NCBI GenBank assembly: GCA_002298075.1 | Contig: DBLW01000110.1 | Location: 1 to 11,868, forward strand | DNA: 11,868 nt | From: Bacteroidales bacterium UBA714 | GTDB lineage: Bacteria > Bacteroidota > Bacteroidia > Bacteroidales > UBA932 | Direction: 5' to 3' | Notes under the pieces: generated by a model | What the model was told of the DNA's origin: nothing | The model's input: the letters and a program-made list of their open reading frames with translations, nothing else | The model's database searches: none | Program-made: the position numbers and the translations under genes | Part shown: in pieces, positions 6,930 through 11,868 of the stretch | Numbering within the stretch: position 1 is the stretch's first letter | How the letters are laid out: every line of letters starts with the position of its first letter

Positions 6930-7142
6930 CTTTGAAAAACTGGCTCAGCCCCGAAAACTATCATTTACGGCTCGCGACAAAAAGCACACCGGGATATTTT
7001 GTTATTCGCTCACGATCTTTTAGGGTTGTTTCGGGTCTCGGCCCGATCTCCTCGCTATTTTTATCAGTACAATTTGCATCAACCATTAATATATTGATTA
7101 TTATGCATATATTTGCATTGATAAAACAAACTGCATCTTACT
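6930..7142. other. Gap of 213 bases before the SusC-like gene, no gene seen
   Basis: I see no credible gene here. A plus-strand reading frame at 6932-7153 has no homology-like pattern and would overlap the receptor start. The first two thirds are of mixed composition and contain a small hairpin, TCGGG (7031-7035) with CCCGA (7042-7046) around six bases. The last 80 bases are AT-rich and carry the likely promoter of the receptor. Confidence 0.5.
7093..7115 (+). promoter_or_regulatory. Candidate promoter box of the SusC-like gene
   Basis: TATATTTG at 7108-7115 fits the TAnnTTTG -7 consensus exactly and would start transcription about 20 bases before the ATG at 7143. No TTTG stands at the usual 17-21-base distance; the nearest candidates are ATTG at 7093-7096 (11-base spacer) and TTTG at 7073-7076 (31-base spacer). 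The box is therefore only half supported. Confidence 0.4.
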
Positions 7143-9893
7143 ATGGACCCTAAAACTATTGCAGCCGGCTTAATCGCAGCAGCATTATTTGCATTCTCCG
7201 CCGCTCATGCAAATGAATCACAGGAAAAAACTTTCAAGGAAACAGCAGCGAAAGATACCGTAACAGCAGCGCTCGGGATAAGACGCGCTTCAGATGCCGT
7301 TCCTTACATCGTTCAGACAATACATTCGGAAGAGCTGGTTACGCACAAAGATGCGAACATCATCAGTTCCTTGAGCGGAAAAGTCGCCGGCCTTGTGGTC
7401 AATTCGACGGCAGGAGGAGCCGGAGCGGCAGTCTATGCCGTAATGAGAGGCATCAAATCTGCCGTATTGCCATCGAATGTGATGTATGTCATTGACGGCA
7501 TCCCCATGTACGCAGACATGCAACCAGCCAACATGTCATTCTTTGGCAACAGCACTGCAGGCAAAACAGAAGCTGTAGCAGACATCAACCCGGAAGACAT
7601 TGAATCAATAAGCGTGCTTCCCGGAGCATCCGCTGCCGCATTATACGGTTCATGCGCAGGTAACGGCGCAATCCTCATAACAACAAGAAGCGGAACCGAA
7701 GGCAAGACCGCCGTGACTCTCTCAAACAATACTGAGTTCACCTCTCCTTTCATAACGCCGGAGCTCCAGAACAGGTACGGTTCAACAAACTCACTAAGCT
7801 GGGGAGAACGGCTGCCGGAATCATTAAGGGAAAACTACGACCCGCGCAAAGACTATTTCCAGAGAGGCTTCACAACGACAGAAAGTGTCACCATATCTTC
7901 CGGAACACGAAAGAACAGGTTCCATATTTCCGCAGCAGCCGTAAATTCCAAAGGCATCATACCCAACACCGCATACAACCGCTATAATTTTTCATTCAGG
8001 GATGTTGCAAGCCTTTTCAACGGCAAACTGGAAATTGACATGGCAGCCAAACTGATATTCCAGAATGACAGGAATGCAGTAAACTCCGGAGCTTCGGGAA
8101 CCAATCCACTGCCGTCCGCCTATCTTTACCCAAGAGGAGAATCGTGGGAAAAGGCCAAGGTCTTCAAAATTTATGACCCGCAATCCCATACAGATGTCCA
8201 GAACTGGGCATTCAGCAGCTCATTTCCTACCCTACAGAATCCATATTGGATAAATTACAACAACTTGTACACCGGCAAAAAGACGAGAGGCATAGCTGAT
8301 TTCGGCATTTCATACAAAATAACCGACTGGATGAAGCTGTCAGGACGGGCACATGCCGACATTGCCGGAATCAGAGAGGAAACGAGACTCTCCGCATCAA
8401 CCCCGGAGTACATAACGCAGTCCAAAAGCGGCTACTACGGCACTGAGGACTCGGATATCCGGCAGATATACTCCGACCTTCTGCTTGACATCAGCAAGAA
8501 TTGGAAAAACTGGAGCCTGCATGCGGATGCCGGCGGAAGTTTCAATGAAATAGCTTCTTCAAAAAAAGAAATAGAAGGTCCGCTGGTCGATTTCTTCACT
8601 AATTGTTTCCGTATGGAAGCACTGGACCGAACATATATGTCCATTTCACACCGCAACCGGAAAGAACAGTCAGAAGCCGCATTCGCCTCTGTTGAGGGAG
8701 GATTCAAGAATATGGTATTCCTTACTGCAAGCGGGCGGGGCGACTGGAGCTCACGCCTGCTTGGCAAGCGCACTGAAAAACATTTCGGGTTTTATTGGTC
8801 GGCAGGAGCCAGCTTAATCGTTTCAAATATGTTCAGGGAAATGCCGGAGAATATGAGCAGGATAAAAATATACGGTTCCTATGCCACAGCCTCATCACAT
8901 TCCGGCAGCATGCGGGCATTCGACACGACAGACTCCGTCTCCATGCTACGCGAAATTACAGGGTCATGGGAAGTCGGACTCGACATGGATTTCCTCAAAT
9001 GGTTCAATCTGAACGGAACTTTCTACAACGTTACAACCATGAGCCCGCTTATGGCGGCAAACAGCTACATTACAGATAATGTTTCCATACGCAACCGTGG
9101 AGTTGAGATTACACTCAATTTCAGCAAAGGATGGGGAATGTTCCGCTGGAGCAGCAGATATATGGTTTCCTCCAATTTCAACAGGATTACGGCTATGCCG
9201 AACGATATCTATATATTATCCATACAATACCCGATATCGTATTACTTCAGAGAAATAATAAAGGAAGGCGGCCGTCTCGGGGACGTTTACTCCTATGCAG
9301 AACTCGAGACGGACGGCAAAGGCTCAATAGTCCTTGATAAAAATGGCCGGCCAACATTAATGATGACAAATGATGCAATAAAAATAGGGAACGTATTGCC
9401 CAAGGCAAACATGGCCTGGGCAAACAGCTTCAAAATCGGAGACTTCAGCATAGGGATGGTCATCAGCGCCAGAATTGGAGGAAAAGCAGTATCATTAACA
9501 AATGCATTACTCGACAGCTACGGAGTCTCAGAAGCCTCAGCTGCCGCACGCGACAAAGGAGGCGTAAATGTAGACGGGAAAACCATGGCAGATCCGAAAA
9601 AATGGTACTCGGCCATAGGAGGAGAACATTGCATTCCCCAATATTACACATACTCAGCGACCAATATCCGTATTCAGGAAGCGTCAATCGGCTATACTTT
9701 CCCGCGCAAAATGCTCGGCAACGTCTGCGAACTGACCCTCCAGCTTACAGGCAGAAACCTGTGCATGCTATATTGCAAGGCACCTTTCGACCCGGAAGTC
9801 ATAGCGTCCTCATCCCACACGCTCATGGGAACAGATTATTTCATGACTCCTTCAACAAGAAACCTCGGCTTTAACATAAGACTCACCTTCTGA
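7143..9893 (+). CDS. Orphan SusC/RagA-like TonB-dependent outer-membrane receptor
   Basis: This is a 22-stranded-barrel type importer of the SusC family, which takes up oligosaccharides, peptides or other large nutrients with energy from TonB. A signal peptide covers about residues 1-23 (cut near AHA/NES). The plug follows: DTVTAALGIRRASDAVPY (about 38-55, resembling the SusC TALGI segment), SSLSGKVAGLVV (75-86), VMYVIDGIP (113-121), and DINPEDIESISVLPGASAAALYGS (147-170). The barrel runs to the C-terminus, including LTGRNLCMLYCKAPFDPE and the terminal GFNIRLTF with its final aromatic residue. At 916 residues it is shorter than most SusC proteins (about 1000-1100), mainly because the usual N-terminal carboxypeptidase-regulatory-like domain is missing: the mature protein goes almost directly into the plug. 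No SusD lipoprotein, sigma/anti-sigma pair or enzyme gene is adjacent; hairpins lie on both sides. The frame is intact. The substrate cannot be inferred. Confidence 0.92.
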   Translation: MDPKTIAAGLIAAALFAFSAAHANESQEKTFKETAAKDTVTAALGIRRASDAVPYIVQTIHSEELVTHKDANIISSLSGKVAGLVVNSTAGGAGAAVYAVMRGIKSAVLPSNVMYVIDGIPMYADMQPANMSFFGNSTAGKTEAVADINPEDIESISVLPGASAAALYGSCAGNGAILITTRSGTEGKTAVTLSNNTEFTSPFITPELQNRYGSTNSLSWGERLPESLRENYDPRKDYFQRGFTTTESVTISSGTRKNRFHISAAAVNSKGIIPNTAYNRYNFSFRDVASLFNGKLEIDMAAKLIFQNDRNAVNSGASGTNPLPSAYLYPRGESWEKAKVFKIYDPQSHTDVQNWAFSSSFPTLQNPYWINYNNLYTGKKTRGIADFGISYKITDWMKLSGRAHADIAGIREETRLSASTPEYITQSKSGYYGTEDSDIRQIYSDLLLDISKNWKNWSLHADAGGSFNEIASSKKEIEGPLVDFFTNCFRMEALDRTYMSISHRNRKEQSEAAFASVEGGFKNMVFLTASGRGDWSSRLLGKRTEKHFGFYWSAGASLIVSNMFREMPENMSRIKIYGSYATASSHSGSMRAFDTTDSVSMLREITGSWEVGLDMDFLKWFNLNGTFYNVTTMSPLMAANSYITDNVSIRNRGVEITLNFSKGWGMFRWSSRYMVSSNFNRITAMPNDIYILSIQYPISYYFREIIKEGGRLGDVYSYAELETDGKGSIVLDKNGRPTLMMTNDAIKIGNVLPKANMAWANSFKIGDFSIGMVISARIGGKAVSLTNALLDSYGVSEASAAARDKGGVNVDGKTMADPKKWYSAIGGEHCIPQYYTYSATNIRIQEASIGYTFPRKMLGNVCELTLQLTGRNLCMLYCKAPFDPEVIASSSHTLMGTDYFMTPSTRNLGFNIRLTF

Positions 9894-9902
9894 CAGAAGC
9901 GC

Positions 9903-9960
9903 AACTATACAATTATCCCCAGAAGGCCAACACAAGCTATCCGGGGACAATTGTATAGTT
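9903..9960. terminator. Large inverted repeat between convergent SusC-like gene and nhaA
   Basis: The arms 9903-9920 and 9943-9960 are 18 bases with a single mismatch, around a 22-base loop. The repeat sits nine bases after the receptor stop and ten bases before the nhaA stop on the other strand, so it can serve both as a shared end. Neither side has a clean long T run, so it may act by mRNA 3'-end protection as much as by intrinsic termination. Confidence 0.65.
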
Positions 9961-9970
9961 TCAGGCAAGA

Positions 9971-11344
9971 TTACTCCGCCTTATTACATTCCGGGCCAAG
10001 GTTCTTGTTGAGAAGAAAGCATCCGGCGACAGCCGACAGGACAGAGCCGCACAGCACACCGAGCTTGGCCTGGCTGAGCAGGGCCGCACCTTCGGCACCA
10101 AGACCGGCATAAGAAAGGTCTGCAATGAACATGGACACGGTAAATCCGATTCCGCACACCACGCACACGCTCGCAAATGCCTTCCATGTCGTTCCTTCAG
10201 GCAGAGAAACAATCTTCATGCGTATAGCAAGCCATGAGAACGAGAAGACTCCGAGGAATTTGCCGACGACAAGTCCGAGCATCACAGCAAGGCCGACTCC
10301 GGAGAACAGGCTGCTTATGCTCATCTGCGAAAGGTCTATACCCGCGTTCGCAAATGCAAATAGAGGTATCACTATATAGCTTATTGGCACGTGCAGCATG
10401 TCTTCAAGATCCTGCAGCGGGCTGATCATCTTATCCGCGGCAGACTCAATGCTCTTGAGAACTCCTATCTGGTCATTGTCCAGAACTATAGTGTTGTGCC
10501 TGTCATCTATGTCGATTACAGGGAACTTGCCGATATTCTCCCTAATGCGTTCAAGATAATGTCCTGTACCCTTCTTCAATGTCGCAGGAACGCAGAAAGC
10601 CACTATGACTCCCGAAATCGTGGCATGTATCCCGGAGTTCAGCATAGTGTACCACAGCACAAGCCCGACGCTTATATAGAAAGCCTTTGCCCTGACCTTG
10701 CTGGCATTGGCAGCCACCATGATTACCACGCAGAGGGCCGAAAGGGCAAGATACATCAAATTGATGTCAGATGAATAGAACAGGGCAATCACGATGATTC
10801 CCCCAAGGTCATCAGCCACTGCGAGTGCCGCAAGGAAAATCTTAAGCCCGGACGGGACCCTTGACTTGAAGACCGACAGCACACCAAGCGAAAAGGCTAT
10901 GTCAGTTGCCATAGGAATCGCAAGACCGCGCTGCATAGCAGCATCGTGAGGGCACAGGAGCCAGAACAGGAGCACCGGAACAATCATGCCTCCGCACGCG
11001 CCTATTATAGGAAGGAGAGCCTTGTCACGCGTTGAAAGCTCACCGACACGTATCTCACGCTTGATTTCAAGACCTACCGAAAGGAAGAATATCGCCATCA
11101 GAAAGTCATTTATGACCTGCCCGAGAGTCATGGTATGCCCACCATGGCTGAAAAAATTGAAATCGCCTACAGAAAGGCTCACAGGATTCTGCCAAATGGC
11201 GAAATACCACTCCTTTACGGAAGGTATGTTGGCACATGCCAGGGCCAAGACAGTAAACAGAATCAGCACCACACTTGAATTGACATGCCTTCTGAATTTG
11301 CTGAGGAAACTGTAGTTCCTTGTCCACTCACTACTTTCAGACAT
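9971..11344 (-). CDS. nhaA: Na+/H+ antiporter NhaA
   Basis: NhaA is an inner-membrane antiporter that expels Na+ (or Li+) in exchange for two protons and helps with salt and alkaline-pH homeostasis. The 457-residue protein has about 12 hydrophobic segments. Diagnostic motifs are VGLEIKRE (90-97), PMATDIAFSLG (144-154, with Asp148 matching E. coli Asp133), AVADDLGG (175-182, with the ion-binding pair Asp178/Asp179 matching Asp163/Asp164), SGIHATISG (237-245, with the pH-responsive His), PLFAFANAG (327-335), GKFLG (361-365, with the conserved TM10 lysine) and CGIGFTVSMFI (398-408). It is longer than the E. coli protein (388), mostly through a hydrophilic stretch at about 257-310, which other Bacteroidota NhaA proteins also tend to carry. 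The gene is convergent with the receptor and divergent from the membrane-anchored protein gene, so it is probably transcribed alone. Confidence 0.96.
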   Translation of the reverse strand: MSESSEWTRNYSFLSKFRRHVNSSVVLILFTVLALACANIPSVKEWYFAIWQNPVSLSVGDFNFFSHGGHTMTLGQVINDFLMAIFFLSVGLEIKREIRVGELSTRDKALLPIIGACGGMIVPVLLFWLLCPHDAAMQRGLAIPMATDIAFSLGVLSVFKSRVPSGLKIFLAALAVADDLGGIIVIALFYSSDINLMYLALSALCVVIMVAANASKVRAKAFYISVGLVLWYTMLNSGIHATISGVIVAFCVPATLKKGTGHYLERIRENIGKFPVIDIDDRHNTIVLDNDQIGVLKSIESAADKMISPLQDLEDMLHVPISYIVIPLFAFANAGIDLSQMSISSLFSGVGLAVMLGLVVGKFLGVFSFSWLAIRMKIVSLPEGTTWKAFASVCVVCGIGFTVSMFIADLSYAGLGAEGAALLSQAKLGVLCGSVLSAVAGCFLLNKNLGPECNKAE

Positions 11345-11447
11345 ACTTTTTTTGTTTTAGATTCAACTTGTTGTTTCTAATGCTTGCCATTGATGCCGGA
11401 GAGACCGTATCATTCACAGCCACATGCCGGCTTTTCCATAAGGGCTG

Positions 11448-11470
11448 CAAAAGTAGGCATTTTTGTCAAA
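11448..11470 (-). promoter_or_regulatory. Predicted nhaA promoter
   Basis: On the minus strand TACTTTTGCA (box TACTTTTG at 11455-11448) is an exact TAnnTTTG -7 element with the GCA extension often seen in Bacteroidota. TTTG occurs at 11470-11467, but with only 11 bases between, shorter than the usual 17-21. Transcription would start near 11441, giving a leader of about 95 bases before the nhaA ATG. A second box, TATATTTG at 11555-11548, overlaps the start region of the divergent gene and is less likely. Confidence 0.5.
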
Positions 11471-11473
11471 CTA

Positions 11474-11505
11474 ATTGCGAGTTTGGACATTTTTTCATAA
11501 ATTTG
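11474..11505 (+). promoter_or_regulatory. Predicted promoter of the membrane-anchored TPR-type gene
   Basis: TAAATTTG at 11498-11505 fits the -7 consensus exactly, and ATTG at 11474-11477 lies 20 bases upstream as a three-of-four match to the -33 element. Transcription would begin near 11512, about 55 bases before the ATG at 11567. The box stands back to back with the nhaA promoter. Confidence 0.5.
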
Positions 11506-11566
11506 CCGCCTGTTTGCCAAGGCTTTGCCTCAGGCATAATGAACCGACAAATATAAACTTACAGAT

Positions 11567-11868
11567 ATGGCTAAAGAAATCAAAAACGAAAATGCCGAAG
11601 CAGTGGCTGAGGCAGTTTCAAAGACGGAATTGTTTTTCACTGAGAACAAGAAGGTTCTCCTTACGGTACTTGCCGTCATTCTTGTTGCCGGAGCAGCATT
11701 CTTCTGCTGGCACAAGTTCATCAACCAGCCTAAGGTAGAGGAAGCCCAGGCACAGATGACGCTTGCCGAGGCCAATTTCCGCAATGCAGCAGACTCAACC
11801 GGATATGCTCTCGCACTCAGGGGCGACGGAAACGTGCTCGGCTTCGAACAGATTATAGACGAGTACGG
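11567..11868 (+). CDS. Membrane-anchored TPR-type protein, N-terminal part only
   Basis: The window holds the first 100 codons; the frame is open at the right edge. The protein starts with a short, charged cytoplasmic stretch (residues 1-29), has one hydrophobic segment (about 30-48, VLLTVLAVILVAGAAFF), and then a helical, alanine- and glutamate-rich region (KVEEAQAQMTLAEANFRNA) leading to ALRGDGNVLGFEQIIDEY. This layout (cytoplasmic tail, single anchor, then TPR-like helices outside) matches the Bacteroidota tetratricopeptide proteins that resemble YfgM, often linked to envelope protein handling. The repeats themselves are beyond the edge, so the family call rests on the N-terminal pattern. 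The ATG at 11567 is the first in a clean frame after the promoter; no Shine-Dalgarno is present. Confidence 0.7.
   Translation, partial: MAKEIKNENAEAVAEAVSKTELFFTENKKVLLTVLAVILVAGAAFFCWHKFINQPKVEEAQAQMTLAEANFRNAADSTGYALALRGDGNVLGFEQIIDEY

Noticed and set aside
7143..7320. Possibility that the receptor is truncated by a frameshift that removed its N-terminal domain
   Set aside because: A signal peptide directly precedes the plug in the same frame, and the upstream sequence shows no remnants of a carboxypeptidase-regulatory-like domain in any frame, so the short form appears genuine.
1..11868. Mobile elements, CRISPR arrays, tRNA or rRNA genes, defence or biosynthetic clusters
   Set aside because: No transposase, integrase, regularly spaced repeats, tRNA-like cloverleaf or rRNA sequence was seen, and every sizeable frame is explained by the listed genes or their antisense shadows.

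Overview
The window looks like a chromosomal segment from a Bacteroidales-type bacterium (phylum Bacteroidota). Three things point there: a SusC/RagA-type TonB-dependent receptor with the family's TALGI-like segment and aromatic C-terminus; TAnnTTTG-type -7 promoter boxes in the intergenic gaps; and almost no Shine-Dalgarno sequences before the start codons. Base composition is mixed, roughly half G+C by eye. Genus cannot be settled from this sequence. No rRNA, tRNA, CRISPR array, insertion sequence or integrase was seen.

Left half (1-6169, minus strand): a compact glycine cleavage operon, transcribed from high to low coordinates: short lipoate-protein ligase (lplA) - gcvT - gcvH - gcvPA - gcvPB - dihydrolipoyl dehydrogenase (lpdA, cut by the left edge). 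It carries all four proteins of the complex (P as two subunits, H, T, L) and an enzyme that could attach the lipoyl arm to GcvH. A Bacteroidota-type promoter lies about 80-105 bases before lplA. An inverted repeat crosses its -33 region and a GC-rich hairpin sits at the predicted 5' end of the mRNA.

Middle (6376-9893, plus strand): a small YbjN-like protein, closed by a perfect 20-bp terminator hairpin, then a 213-base gap and a solitary SusC-like outer-membrane receptor of 916 residues. This receptor has no N-terminal carboxypeptidase-regulatory-like domain and no SusD partner beside it. It ends at a large inverted repeat facing the convergent nhaA.

Right (9971-11868): nhaA (Na+/H+ antiporter, minus strand) and, divergently, the first 100 codons of a membrane-anchored protein like the Bacteroidota TPR proteins. 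Back-to-back promoter boxes lie in the 222-base gap between them.

Most of the window is recognisable housekeeping sequence, and I found no convincing new multi-gene system. The points most worth a second look are the orphan domain-reduced SusC-like receptor, the short ligase leading the gcv operon, and the structured control region upstream of that operon.
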